64,000 nucleotides of DNA, from positions 409,300-473,299 of the forward strand of contig WTPW01000184.1 in NCBI GenBank assembly GCA_009809945.1. The letters run 5' to 3'. The translations under genes and the position numbers were made by a program. Shown here one piece after another: positions 1 through 12,104 of this stretch. Position 1 is the first letter of the stretch, and each line of letters starts with the position of its first letter. The notes under the pieces were generated by a model. The model was given only the letters and a program-made list of their open reading frames with translations, was not told the DNA's origin and did not search any database. Source of the stretch: Gigaspora margarita (Eukaryota; Glomeromycota; Glomeromycetes; Diversisporales; Gigasporaceae).

Positions 1-2815
1 ATATTATATAATTATTTTATTATTCTATAAAAATTCTTATATTGCTTAAATAACAAATACAGTCGCACTTTATATAAGAACTTCTTATATAAGCAGATCT
101 ATTTTTTGAATAAATTACTATTAATTATATTAAAATAATTCTTATGTGAGAAATTCTATATAAATTTTCTATATAAGAACATGTTTTGTAAGCCCCGAGA
201 GTGTGATTATATAGAAATCTAACTATAAAAAGGTTCAAAAGTAACATTTAATATTAATACGTGTGATTTTATTCTAGATACTAATGCTAGTACATATTTT
301 GTATCGTTCTTTTATTAATTATTTTTAAATACCGTTTATCATTTACGGAGTAATTTCTGTCCTAATTTGAACATTACTACAGGGGCATCCATTACAGGTC
401 TGGATAGTAAGTTCTCCACTCCGCTCTGGACAATTACCATTTTTATTACCATAACTATTTTGTATGTATGTATTATTATGTAATTTATGATAGTAATTTT
501 CAGAAGAAAATTATCCTATATCAATTTCCGGAATTTCAGACTGCTCCTGATACTTTTAAATTTATTGCTTTAAAAAACACTTGTGTAAATAATTTGATTT
601 CTATTGGTCATTTAATTTTTTCAAAAAAGATTCATAATAAATTACTAGCGAATAATCAAGAAATAGCTCTAATAAATTTTTACATAAGTTATGATACATT
701 AATTATTAAGTGTCTAAGAAATATAATGTAATAGTAAATATTATCAGCCTGCATAACAACATTGATTGATAATCTATACGCTTATTCATAATGATATGTT
801 ATAGTTCATGTATTATGTAATAATAAATACTATAAACCTGTATAGCAACTTTTAGATACATCGATTGATAATCTTTACGTTCATCTACAAAGGAATTATA
901 ATTTAGATAATACCTGACAAGTAAAGAAACGTTCATCATTACACATGACAAGACCTAATTGATCCAGAGCGTGGGGTTCTTGATATCAAAATACATTTAA
1001 TTCAGTTGCTTTTTTAATGTGCCTTTTCCTAAATTTCCCGAAAGTTCTTGGATATACAACAAAGATCGACTAAGTCTGCATAAACAAGATCATGCGAAGT
1101 GATATGAGATCACGTGATAAAAAAAGAAGAACAGCCACACGACCCTTCGCCTCAAAAAACACCATTACAGGTAAGAACAACGCATGTGATAATCAGAAAA
1201 TGGTGGACGGCGTGGGAAGATCATTGACAAATAAGATTAGCATATGCCAATGGTATATGCATGGAATTAAGAATTGGAAGGTATCAAGTAAGTATAAAAA
1301 AAATTGGTGACGACGTAGCCAGTTCTGCAGGTGCTTGAACTGAAATTCAATTCAAATTTGCTTTAAGAAATAACTTAATAGGGAAATGAATAGCATTATT
1401 AGATCCAGAGCACATATTTCATCACATAAGCACGTAAATATTCACATTTTGTTACACTAAGTTAATAAACCTGAACATGCATGCGGATGGGCAAAAAAAT
1501 TTCAAATTAAGCTTTCGAAAAGCATTCACATTACACGATACACAGTATTTATTTGGACTATGCCGGCAGATAATTTAGGTTTTATTGAAATTTGGCAGAA
1601 TCATGATTGTGAAGCGAATGACTGACCTGTGTCGGCCAGAACGGCAATGACACCCTGCGACAAAGCAATCGTAATTGCACTGGGAGTCGCCGTAGGATTG
1701 AAGCCGGTGGGTTATTCCCGCCTGCCGAAGCAAGCCGGCTGTAAGTGAAGAAATGTGCGTGAAGGAATGTACGTGAAAAACGATAGAATCACGTGTCTTC
1801 ATCTCGGAGCGAGTTTAAAAAAAAATTTTTTAAATTTATATTCTAAATATGAATTAAAAAACTGCTATTGATACCCTCTATTGTTTGCTAATGCCTTCTT
1901 CTTATATAACTTTAACTCTTCTGACCCTAACCTTAAAACTTCGCAACAAATGAACTATTAAAGTTATATAAGCTCTATTTTTTCATCGAATGAGCTCAAA
2001 AACTAGCATCCATTGGCTCCATTCAGATCCATTGTTCCATTCGCAGCTCCAATGGGCTCCATTGAGCTACATTGCCAAAACTGAGAGGGAGGTAATGTAA
2101 AACACAGAATCAAGTGTCTCGCCTAAAACGGTGACGTTTTGTAGGGCTAGGCCTTAATTATCAGTCTTTAAATTTAACATTGTATAAATTTTAGACTTTA
2201 ATAAGATTATAAAGAAAATAATCTATCTTAAAAGGTACAGCAACATGTTATGCAGATCTTCTGAGGAAATGTTGGGACAAACCTCCAAAAAAAAACGACC
2301 GTAAGCGATAGAAGTTCATGAAACTATTTTAAAATGGAAAAAATGATCAAATTTTATGTGAATTTTTAAAATTAAAATAAATAGAGATTGAAAATGATAG
2401 TTTTAATTGTATGGATGATATTGTGATTATTAATTATATTTAAAGATCGTAATTTCGGTAGTCATTTACCATATTTTCAAATGGCCTATGTTATTTGGTA
2501 TATTAAACTTGTATTAAAATGAACATGTTATTAACAGACAGTCACAAGAATAAATAACTTCTGATGTAGATGAAATTATTTCCAATAATATTAACCAATC
2601 TGTTAGTTAAACTTTATCAAACCTATATGATCCCGGAGTTGTCATTTTCTTAGCAAAAATCACATATACTGTATATTGTATTCATAAATATCATATTGTT
2701 AATTAATTTACGAATATAAATTACATTCATAGTAGATCAGCATAAACAAAATACAGCATTGAACAAAATGTTTCTTTTCTTAAAATAAATTACATTTTCT
2801 GGTTCGGCGCGCTTT
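1..2815. other. AT-rich stretch without a supported gene
   Basis: No frame gives a convincing gene. A degenerate direct duplication of about 75 bp lies at 725-888 (both copies hold the shared string GATTGATAATCT). A 16-bp palindrome (AAAACGGTGACGTTTT) lies at 2125-2140. A segment at 1560-1800 is clearly richer in GC than its surroundings but gives no clear exon structure. A weak aspartic-protease-like string at 260-470 is treated under findings. Confidence 0.5.
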
Positions 2816-2919
2816 GATGTGTTGTCGAGCTGTAATTGGTCATAATTATCACGAATTATGACATTTTTTGCCGCAATTCATTATAATTACGACCAATTAT
2901 GACATTGCGACAACACATC
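2816..2919. repeat. Small inverted-repeat element (104 bp)
   Basis: The ends are exact inverted repeats, GATGTGTTGTCG on the left and CGACAACACATC on the right. The interior continues the symmetry imperfectly around the shared string TAATTGGTCATAATT. This is the form of a MITE or hairpin element; no target duplication was recognised. Confidence 0.7.
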
Positions 2920-4125
2920 TACACCTAATGTATAGTAAAATAAAAAAATTTTGGATGACCCTGATATATAAATTCTAATACACAGACTTCTGAATATCCA
3001 AAAGTCTTGAGAATTTCATCACAAAAATCTTTCGGTCATCAGTCAAACCGCCTGCTGATATTACACATAAATAATTCATTTACACATCAATTTCACTGAA
3101 AAATATCTGGCGATATTTGGTTAGAATACACAGTACACCTAAAAAAATTGTAGTTACGTTCTGGAATGGCTTAGGTAGACCAGACAAGTTGGCACAAAGA
3201 AATAGAAAATTTTGCCGATAGAAATCTAAATCAAAATAACCAGAAAAAAACCGAATGGGAATAACGGGCACCGGGATGTAGGGTAGACTTTCATATCGCA
3301 TTATTGTAATGTAACACGATCAGGTTATAACGTTAGGGTGTGGGATATTATATCTGTTATGGTTTAACATAGTCAAGATCATTAGCATTAGTAAATTTTT
3401 ATTTATTAAAGTTCTTTTCCCGAAGTTCTGTAGATGTTTCCGATATTATAATCAAACTTAGTGTTTTTAAATTCTAAAACTTGTGATTAATCAAGATACA
3501 CCAATAAATTAAGCTCATTTAAATTGTTTAATGTAATCTTTAATTTGTTTGACAATTTTCTTAGTAACTATTGGATTTTTATTGCGTAAATTTTGCATTA
3601 GTTTGTGCAAACTATGGAAATGAGTCTATTGCAATTCAAATTAGCAAGCGTACATTTGTTAGTTTATGAGTTATGCGATTTAAAATTCATTGTTTTTATC
3701 CATTCGGCTGATTTGCTCGGTGTCACGCCTCGGTGACTTGTGAGCAATAAGCCGTGATCATTAGGATGTTAAAAGGGTAATTTTAAAAGGTTATTATTTA
3801 CAAAAACTTCATTTTCCTTTCCCTCTGACGAAAGACATTCTCTTAAACACATCCTTTCAATCTACTTCCTACAATTATTTCCACTATATAATTGAAGTGA
3901 CTAATGAACGGAATTACATATTATAAATAAGAATTAATTACAGTGAAAACAAAGTGAACGTAAAAATGTAGTAATGGGAAAAGGTGAAAAAGATAATAAA
4001 GGTTGTGCGTAAAAATGCAGTAATCTGGTTTATTATTTTGCCTTCGATCAAGAGTGGACGTGGTGACGGCAGATTTTGACGGATAACAAATTTTCCGTAA
4101 CAACTTCACTTTGAACACATCCGTT
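2920..4125. other. AT-rich intergenic stretch
   Basis: Nothing gene-like. At 2950-2970 a string resembling the TACAGG-type terminal repeat of the element at 41715 occurs alone. Apart from the hairpin at 3705-3754, nothing structured is visible. Confidence 0.4.
3705..3754. repeat. GC-richer 50-bp hairpin
   Basis: The arms CGGCTGATTTGCTC and GAGCAATAAGCCG are near-complementary and enclose a second pair built on GTGTCAC and GGTGAC. It stands out by base composition in an AT-rich stretch. It is not a tRNA: no acceptor stem or B box fits. It may be a small element end or a structured DNA site. Confidence 0.45.
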
Positions 4126-4206
4126 TGCCGGATCCGTATTTGATGATCGACAGATCATCTGAAAATATCCGACGCATCCGACCCGGAATTTTGGTGACCC
4201 TCCTGT
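4126..4206. mobile_element. Partial mariner-type MITE end
   Basis: The right end ATCCGACCCGG...ACCCTCCTGTA matches the right end of the complete element at 41715-41954 (ATCCGACCCAG...AGCCCTGTA). The matching left end is missing, so this is a truncated copy. Confidence 0.45.
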
Positions 4207-4292
4207 AAAATTCTGCCAGCCACATGTGAGAGAAGCGGCATAAGTGTGATAAATAGCATAAATCCAATAGCATAAAGATCGGTTATTTATGG

Positions 4293-4495
4293 TACAGTCG
4301 TCCTCCTATACAGTCACCTCCTCTTTAGTCACAGCCTCTATATAATCACAAAAAAATTAATTACCATTTATTTCATATATAAAATACCTTTATATAGTCA
4401 CAAATAGCTTATAATCACTATCACATTTTTTAGAAGCTTTTTAAGATTTTTTTATTAGTAAAAATACTCTTCTATAATCACAACATTATACATAG
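4293..4495. mobile_element. Partial Tigger/pogo-like element end with short repeats
   Basis: It begins TACAGTCGTCCTCCTATACA and continues as imperfect repeats of a CCTCTATATAGTCAC-like unit. The start resembles the Tigger-like element at 56101. No opposite end is visible; the element at 4510 follows directly. Confidence 0.35.
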
Positions 4496-4509
4496 AGTCC
4501 AAGTTTTGC

Positions 4510-5291
4510 TACTGTAGTTCCTGAAAGTAAGCAATCTTGTTTTGGACAAAATGTTATACAAACAATTGGAAGCAACTTGTTTTTGGGTAAAATTGGTTTT
4601 TAGAGATCGCAAGTAGTTCTACATAGTGAAGTCCAAAATTTACTATGCAAATTGATTATAATTGCTTAAGTAAACGTGTTTAGAAGAAAAAAATGCATAT
4701 GGTAAAATTTTTATCAGAATCAGAGAATTTTTAATTATTTGACTTTTAATTTTTACTTTCATTGAATACTGTAGTGCACTAACCAAAGTACCCCCTTTTT
4801 CAATACCCCCATTGCAAAATACCTGGTGCAAAGCACAAGATCTCTATTAATTAAATATAGATTTTTTTAAATTTTTAGACTGCTTATTGTAAGTGTAAAA
4901 TGTATAAATACTTAAAATTTTTTTCTTGCAGCACAGACCCACTGCCATATAATATATCCAGGTCTTTTTAAGATTTTGGATGCATATTTTGTATAAGACC
5001 TCGGGTCTTTTGGTCAGTGTGCTATAGTATATATTTAAAAAAATTCTAATTTTTTTTTTGGATGTAAAAGTTAAAAGTTAAATAATAAAAGGTTCTTCAA
5101 TTTGGATCAAAATTTTATAATATGTATACTGATCTCCTACTTAAGCAATTATAATTGATTTATATAGTAAAATTTAGACTTTACTAAATAGTAACTATTA
5201 TTGATCATGGGTAACTTATTTTTGAATAAGAGAAGTTTTTGTGTTTTTGGTCAAAACAAAGAGTGTAGTTTATTTTTGGGAATCTATAGTA
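4510..5291. mobile_element. TACTGTA-family MITE, 782 bp
   Basis: The left end (TACTGTAGTTCCTGAAAGTA) pairs with the reverse complement of the right end (TACTATAGATTCCCAAAAAT). Long inner arms also pair: 4600-4675 (AATTGATTATAATTGCTTAA) against 5140-5200. Same family as the elements at 6149, 37136 and 37695. Confidence 0.75.
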
Positions 5292-5829
5292 AGTAAATTG
5301 ATTAATACATTAAGAAAGCTGGTTGACATAACAAATCTTCACTTTGTAGGCATGTTCCATATCATCTCATTATTATTAAATAAATAACACTCTTATTTGA
5401 TTTCAAACCATATTTCACTCTCCTTAAAATTGCTAAATCTATATAAATAAAAATCTCTCACTTGTCTATATACTAACAACTACAACATATCATAGCAAAA
5501 CTGTGCCCTATGCTTATGTAACTTCCTGTTAATAGTTGCTCTATTAGTCTCAATTTCTAAGAGGTATTCAAAAGTAAATAATGTGAACAATTAAAACAAA
5601 GCAATATAATTAATACATTTCTAGTGAATCTTTTTTTCTTTTTTTTTCTTGATTTTCAAACTTATATAATATTATTTTGATTCTTTACTTATTAATAATT
5701 ACAAACAGGTGAAAAGATTATGTACACAAAATTTTGCTATATTTTGCAGAATATTAAAGAGAATTTGAATAAAACTAAAAGCAGTTAGTAAGATAGAACA
5801 ACATTTAAAAATAAAAAACATAATTATAT
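5292..5829. other. AT-rich stretch, nothing recognised
   Basis: No reading frame, RNA gene or clear repeat could be supported here. Confidence 0.4.
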
Positions 5830-6062
5830 GGGGTTTGTGCCATGAAAATAATCTTAGAGGGCTATGTAGATTTTATAAATAAAAATTAAAATTTCTAGCC
5901 ATACAATAATCTGATTCAAATAATTATTTTTTATATTTGTAAAACTCACTAAGCTCTACAAAATAATAAAAATCTGATTTGAATTGAATTACTGGGTGGC
6001 TAAAAATTTTAATTTTTTCATAAAATCTATATAGCCAATAAGATTTTTAAGGCACAGACCCC
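5830..6062. mobile_element. Fold-back MITE, GGGGTYTKTGCC family (copy 1)
   Basis: The terminal repeats are GGGGTTTGTGCCATGAAAAT and the complement of AAGGCACAGACCCC. Inner arms carry AAAATTAAAATTTCTAGCCA and its complement, and the centre is a short palindrome around AGCTCTACA. Same family as 11639, 30663 and 19908. Confidence 0.75.
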
Positions 6063-6148
6063 ATAATATACTTTTAAAAATCTTGTAAAATTTGTAAACA
6101 TAAGTTTTGTTAAAATAGTTGCTAATTTTTGAAAAGGGATCTATCATA

Positions 6149-6465
6149 TACTATATATTCCTGAAAATAAGCTACTCCAAAAATAAGCTACCCCGGATTT
6201 TTTTCAAAAATCTCAAAAAACTCATTAGCAGTTGCTACATATAAATAACAAATTTTACTAAGTAAACCTCAAAAGTGCTATTAAGTAAACTAGTTCAGGA
6301 CATCATAATACACTTATAATAAAAATTTTTATCATTTGAACAATATTTTATTAGTATGTTTTTCAATTTTTCAAAAAATTCAACAATTCGAAAATAAGCT
6401 ACTTTACACTTTTTTGTGTAATTTTTGGCCCAAAAAAAGTAGCTTATTTTTGGGAATATACAGTA
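6149..6465. mobile_element. TACTGTA-family MITE, 317 bp
   Basis: It starts TACTATATATTCCTGAAAAT and ends in the complement of TACTGTATATTCCCAAAAAT. The right third (about 6392-6465) is itself a palindrome on AAAATAAGCTACTTT. This copy keeps only part of the 550-bp interior of the longer copies. Confidence 0.75.
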
Positions 6466-6939
6466 CTTTTTATAAAAGGTCTACCAATTCTGAAAAAGTG
6501 ATTGATTACTTACCTTGTTGCTTACATGCCTTTTTATATAACAAATCTTATCTGCTACCTTATTTCTACATCTGCTATCTTATTTTTTTTGCATTATTAT
6601 GCTTATTGTAAAATAAAACATTTTTATTCATTTGCTTTTATATTTGCAGATATTACAATTTAAATTAAGTAAAAAGATATAATAGTTTAGTATTTTTAGA
6701 CAGAACTATATTAGTAAATAGTAAATACGAATATTTTACAAGGAAACTTTTTACAAAACATGAAGTTTCTAACAAAGTAAAGTTTTATTAAAGATGGAGT
6801 TTGGATAAAAACAATAACCTTAAAGCTTTAATATATAGCTTAGATACAGTCATTATTTTTGTATAATTATTGATTCTTATCCAGTTCTTAATAAAATTAC
6901 TCAATATCATATATTTCTATTCAAATTCAATCAGGAATA
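6466..6939. other. AT-rich stretch, nothing recognised
   Basis: No feature supported. Confidence 0.4.
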
Positions 6940-7092
6940 TTACTAGAAACAATATTAGTCATATGATATATTGAATGAAAATAGGTCCAAATATCATCAA
7001 TAATAAAAATAATTATAAAATATATGAATTTACTATAAACTTCAAGCTGAAGATTATTTTCACTTTACTAATTATCTTAAAATTAAAATTTT

Positions 7093-7695
7093 AACCTGCA
7101 GGTCGATAGCATAGTAGTTGCACTCCCAGGTCATTAGCCATTCTAGTCATAAGGTCACTAATTCAAGCCCTACTGGAGGACAAAATTTAATAACTATACG
7201 AGGTCATGAGACATATGCGTGAACTAGGATGCTAGAACCATGCTTGGCAGTACTGCTACACACACAGCCACATTTACAAATTCATGTGGAAGGTTCTCAA
7301 AGAAGTATGAATACCTCCAGTAGAAATCCGGTTGAATACAGGTTTGACACTTCCAGTGGAATTCCGGTTGAAGAAATAAGAATACTTCTAGTGTAATTCT
7401 GGATGCATAAAAAGAATACTTCCAGTAGAATTCCGGATAAATAGAAATAAAAATAATCAACCAAATGTATGTCAGTTGTGAACAATTTAGGATAATCTGG
7501 CTAGTGGATCATGTGAGTTAGAGAACTGCGGACCTGATAACGAGGTCTTACACCGCTGGGCCAGGGACCTAGGATATCAAATGACGGACTTAACAAATCA
7601 TGTACCTGCTAGTCAGGATAGTTTAAAAAGATCTTAATTAATAAAAGAGACCATACGCCACCTCTGGGTATTCCCAGAAGGAAAACATAAAAAAA
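7093..7695 (+). mobile_element. tRNA-derived SINE-like insertion with target duplication
   Basis: A 603-bp insertion is flanked by the 14-bp direct repeat AAAATTAAAATTTT (7079-7092 and 7696-7709) and ends in an A-run at 7689-7699. Near its 5' end TAGCATAGTAG (7106) fits a Pol III A box, and AATTCAAGCCC about 55 bp downstream is an acceptable B box, as in a tRNA-derived head. The body has four copies of a unit of about 35 bp (GAATACTTCCAGTAGAATTC-like) at 7309-7445. At 7540-7580 the minus strand carries a second perfect-looking A box (TGGCCCAGCGG). The opposite arm of the surrounding fold-back element lacks the insertion and preserves the empty site (about 9645-9690). Confidence 0.7.
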
Positions 7696-8036
7696 AAAAT
7701 TAAAATTTTTGGAAAAATAAAGAAAGAGGAGAGAAAAATGTAGTACAATTAAAATTTTGCTAATTTTGCACGATTTCAAAATGTAACTTTGTCAAAAATA
7801 AATATTTACTAAATATAAAATAGCAAATATATATAAAATTATGCTCTAAACAACGTTATATAGGAGCCAGAAATAGGTTACCTTGTAAGAAAAATAGGTT
7901 AGCTATAGACTAACATTAAAAATTTTTAGTTTGTAATATAAAACCCTTTTTTGTCAAGATAATCTGCTTTGGGCTTCTAAGTAACCTTGTTCAGCAGGTA
8001 ATTCTACTTATATTAGAGTCAAAATGCATTTTTTTA

Positions 8037-8143
8037 GACCTTTTACTAAGTAAAAAATTGGTTTAAAGTTGGAAAAAAAAATTTTTCTAAAAGAAAAAAA
8101 TTTTTCAACTTTAAACCCATTTTTTACTTAGTAAAAGGTTTGA
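8037..8143. repeat. 107-bp near-perfect palindrome
   Basis: Arms of about 48 bp start ACCTTTTACTAAGTAAAAAA and end in the complement, with AAAAATTTTT tracts at the centre. It is absent from the matching position of the right arm of the surrounding element, so it was probably inserted later. Confidence 0.65.
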
Positions 8144-9870
8144 GAAAACATGTTTTAAACAGTGTTTAAAATTCAATTTTCTCATGGTTCTCAATGAACA
8201 TTTGAGTTTTTTTAAGAACATTGAGATTTAAAAAAATGTTCTCTTATTTAAGAACATTTTATCCTCTTGAAATGTTCTCAAAGAGAACATTTATAAATTT
8301 TTATGTTCTAGATTTACTAATAAGAACAATAAATTATATAAAATGTTTATCAATTTGATAATGTAATTTGATCATGACAAATTCTGTATGTAAGTATATA
8401 CTATGTATAGCACATATGTTTAAAGTTGTACAATATGGATAAAAATAAATATTTAAGGAAATAGCCTTTAAAGATTTAAAATAAAAATTCATTAGCCATA
8501 CAGTATGTTTTTTATATTGAGAGTATCATTATTGTGTAGAATTATATATAGATGATTTGGGTCAAATGATATGCTAATATTAAGCAAGTAAAAAAGACAC
8601 AAAATATTTGTTAGTACAAAGTTTAAATAGTTAAATAACAAAGTAATTGAATTCTAAATTATTGAATTAACCAATAGTAGCATTAGTAAAATATTGTAGA
8701 AAGGCTTGTTTTATTATGAGCAAATATAAAAAGCACTTGAAGTTTTAACAAAATTATTAGAAATTAAATTGTATAATACATTGTGTTATGTTGAAAAAAT
8801 ACAAAGAATCATATACAAAGTTTAAAAAATTATTAATAAATAAGCATAAACTTAGTGTGTGAATTGTAAGTATAGAATTTATTATTCTATTAACAATAGA
8901 ATTCTTTATTAAAAATTATTTTATTTACTATATTAAACTATCAGAGAATAAGTTATTTATTTATAATCTACTTATTTTATTATTAAAAGTTAGATATAAC
9001 TTTAATTCACAATATATTAAACTACAAGTGAGTAAGTGCAGTATAAGAAAAGCTTAATTTTCAATTAGCATACCAAGAATAGTGTAAACTTGATTGTAGA
9101 TTTAATTATAATTATTATATTATTGATTTTATTAATTTGAATTAATTTTGTTGAAAATTATAAATAATATATATCAATATTGTTTGAAGCTAATATATAC
9201 ATGAACATTCATTAAAAATTAATGTTCAATATATTTAATATATAATGAACATTAAAAAGTTTTTGAGAACAATAAAAATTTAAATTATGCTCTTTTGAGA
9301 ACATAACTTTCGATTTGAATTTTAAACACTGGTTTTAAACTTAATATGAGTAGAATTACCTACTGAACAAGTTTACTTAGAAGCCCAAAGCAGGTTAACT
9401 TGACGAAAAAAGGTGTTATATATTACAAACTAAAAATTTTTAAAGTTAGTCTATAGCTAACCTATTTTTCTTACAAGGTAACCTACTTCTGGCTCCTATG
9501 TAAAGTTGGTCAAGCATATTTTTATATATATTTGCTGTTTTAAATTTAGTAAATATTTATTTTTGACAAAGTTACATTTTGAAATTGTGCAAAATTGGCA
9601 AAACTTTAATCCAATTTTTGTACCACCTTTTTCTTTTTCCCTTGCTCTATTTTTTCAATAATTTTAATTTTGAGTTAATTAGTAAAGTGAAAATAATCTT
9701 CAACTTGAATTTTATAGTAAATTCATATGTTTTTATTATAATTTTTATTATATATATAACATGTCATATGACTAATATATTATTGTATTATTATTATTTT
9801 AAAAAAATTACATTCTTGACTCAATTTTATATTCAAATATGGTTATATTGGACTTTACTTCTAAATATAG

Positions 9871-10231
9871 TTAAGAGTAGGTGAACATCGATCATTTTTA
9901 CTAGTGATCACATTACTAATTTTTTTTACAATAACTTTCAATTGAAATCAGATGATGATCATATGATATTTATGTTGTATAACCTAGACAAATTTTGATT
10001 ATTCTAGGAAGAATTAATAATATATGTAAGTATGTTTTTTTTTAAATATAACAACCATTTAAAATAGTATTATTAGACTTAGAAAGGTTTAATGTATATA
10101 CTGTAAAAATTTCATAAAAAAAAATTGTTTTTTTAAAAACTTTTATATATAACATATGTTCAATTTTTATATAAATTTTTTTTAAACGATATACATATAT
10201 AAAAAATGATCTATATTCACCCTACCCTTAA
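9871..10231. mobile_element. TTAA-flanked MITE (copy 1)
   Basis: Imperfect terminal repeats of about 28 bp read GAGTAGGTGAACATCGATCA at the left and GGGTAGGGTGAATATAGATC reading in from the right. Both ends abut TTAA (9871-9874, 10228-10231). The copy at 18592 is in the opposite orientation and is also TTAA-flanked, which gives the duplication real weight. TTAA targets are typical of piggyBac-type transposases, but the terminal bases are not the usual CCC. Confidence 0.75.
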
Positions 10232-11529
10232 TTAAGCTTTATATATATATTGATATTTATTAGTCAATAATTGACAAAATGTATTTATAAATAACAGATT
10301 ACAGGATAACAAATATCTTAACCATTAATAGAATAATTGTATGCATAATAATAGCAGATCATGTAAGCTTACTTTTTGCATGATCAGATATGTATATGCA
10401 TAAACTCATAATATTAATTAATATAGCAGTTAAATTTTAGCATACACATACTGTTTCTTTATAGTTAAATCTAGCTATTATATAAAAAATAAAATAGTTA
10501 TTGCAAAAAAATAATATGAAATATATGGTAATATCTCTTTTACTATATAATGCATTTATTAATTGATTATTTAATAGTCATCTAGATGATAATTATAGTA
10601 TAATGTACTACAGATAGTATTTCAAATCAATATACAGAATCTGTGAAATGCAGATTGAAAGTTAATTCTGCAAGCAAAAATTTTTAGAAATCTGCAGATT
10701 TTATTATTTGTTGCACATGTTGCATATAATTTGTTGATTTTTTATTATATTTGCAAGAATTGGTTTTTTCATATATTAAAATAAAATTGAATTTTAAGCA
10801 CTGAATACAGATCACATATAAAAATTACCAAAGGCAAAAAGTATTGCAGAAGTTCAATTTGATTGGTTAAAATTAGAATAATTATAATTGGTAATAATCT
10901 TTTTTTATACAGTTAATTGTAATTTTTAAAGTACTTTTATAAGTAAAGTTATCATAATATGAAAAAATTTTTGTAATACAAAATGAAAAACCACTTTAAT
11001 TATTGACATTTTATCTTTGGATTTTTGTTTTTTAACATGGGATACAGTAGAATGCAGAAGTTTAAAAAACTAGATAAAAAGTAAAAGTTTTGAAAAGTCA
11101 AAAAGTGCTTTGACAACCTAAACAATTAGTGAATAAAAATTGCAAAAGTTTGTCTCAACTAGTTCTACTTGTTTTCTAGAAGTAAAAATTACTATGTAAT
11201 TGGAACTAATATTCCAAACTCTATTATTTTTTAAATGTAAATATTTTATAAATACAATGTTTTATAGTAGCAGTGTTTAAAAATAGCAAAACTTAACATA
11301 GTTGTTGTATAATAAATAATGCATTTATTGCAAAATAAAATATAAATTAGTTATTATAAATATATTATATGACACAATATGTATTTTTAAAAAGTATTTG
11401 ATAAAACTTTTGAAAGTTTTGTAAATAATAAAAATTCATCTGGGTATAACTAATAATTTATTTGGGAAATAATCTATATTTTTTCTAGATATTTTACAAC
11501 AAATCAAAATGAACTTTTGCTATCTTAGC
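10232..11529. other. AT-rich stretch, nothing recognised
   Basis: Very AT-rich, with stops in all frames. No paired ends or RNA gene could be supported. Confidence 0.4.
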
Positions 11530-12090
11530 AAATGTAGCATACTTATATCTAAAACTTTTTTATTACTAAGTTAATAATATTTATCAATTAATTGAAGTTA
11601 TAGAGCTTATTCAAATACATCGAATAGTAGTTAGATATGGGGACTTAGTCTTGAAAATGACCTTATAGGGCTATATAGATCTAATAAATAAAAATTAAAA
11701 TTTCTAGTAATCCAATCCAAATAAACTTTTTTTTATTTTGCAGAGCTTAGTAAGTTTTACAAAATAAAAAATGCTTATTTGAATTGGATTACTGAATAGC
11801 TAAATACTTTAATTTTTGTTCATAAGATCTACATAGTTCTATAAGGCTATTTTTAAGACAAAGACTCTATTGTTAAAAAATAATTGGCTAACTATGTAAA
11901 TTTCTATATAAACAAATATTTACATATAAAATTTACAAGCTGGCCATTTATTTTTTAATAATATTTTAGCATCTACTGGACCAATTTGGATAATCTAACT
12001 ACTATTAGATATGTCTCAATAAGCTCTACAACTTTCAATTAATCAACAATATAGTTAACTTAGTAAAAAGTTTTAGATATAAACCACATT
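11530..12090. mobile_element. Inverted-repeat element carrying a nested MITE
   Basis: The left arm (about 11530-11638) and right arm (about 11985-12090) are inverted copies around TATCTAAAACTTTTTTATTA and ATAGTAGTTAGATAT. The element at 11639-11868 sits at the inner edge of the left arm. Confidence 0.65.
11639..11868. mobile_element. Fold-back MITE, GGGGTYTKTGCC family (copy 2)
   Basis: It starts GGGGACTTAGTCTTGAAAAT and closes with the imperfect complement (TTTTTAAGACAAAGACTCT). The interior shares the ATTAAAATTTCTAG and AATAAACTTTTTTTTATTTT strings with the copies at 5830 and 30663. Length is 230 bp, against 233 bp for the copy at 5830. Confidence 0.7.
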
Positions 12091-12104
12091 TAGACTTTGT
12101 GCAT

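Larger units (their letters stand above)
6940..9790. mobile_element. Large fold-back element with long inverted arms
   Basis: The left arm (about 6940-8210) and right arm (about 9285-9790) are inverted copies. Examples are GGAGCCAGAAATAGGTTACC at 7863 against its complement near 9490, and GAAGATTATTTTCACTTTAC at 7050 against its complement near 9690. The arms match imperfectly over about 500 bp once two later insertions in the left arm (7093-7695 and 8037-8143) are removed. The centre (8220-9285) is AT-rich and holds scattered GAACATT/AATGTTC motifs. No transposase is recognisable, so this is a non-autonomous element. Confidence 0.75.

Noticed and set aside
1575-1802. Minus-strand 75-codon frame in a GC-richer stretch
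   Set aside because: No splice signals, homologue or domain recognised; the composition alone is not enough.
3705-3754. tRNA gene
   Set aside because: The hairpin has no cloverleaf, B box or acceptor stem.
7224-7485. Two overlapping minus-strand frames with a PEFYWKY-like 12-residue repeat
   Set aside because: They translate the tandem repeat inside the SINE-like insertion.
9579-9884. 101-codon Phe/Ile-rich frame
   Set aside because: AT-rich translation of the right arm of the 6.9-9.8 kb fold-back element, running into the TTAA-flanked MITE.
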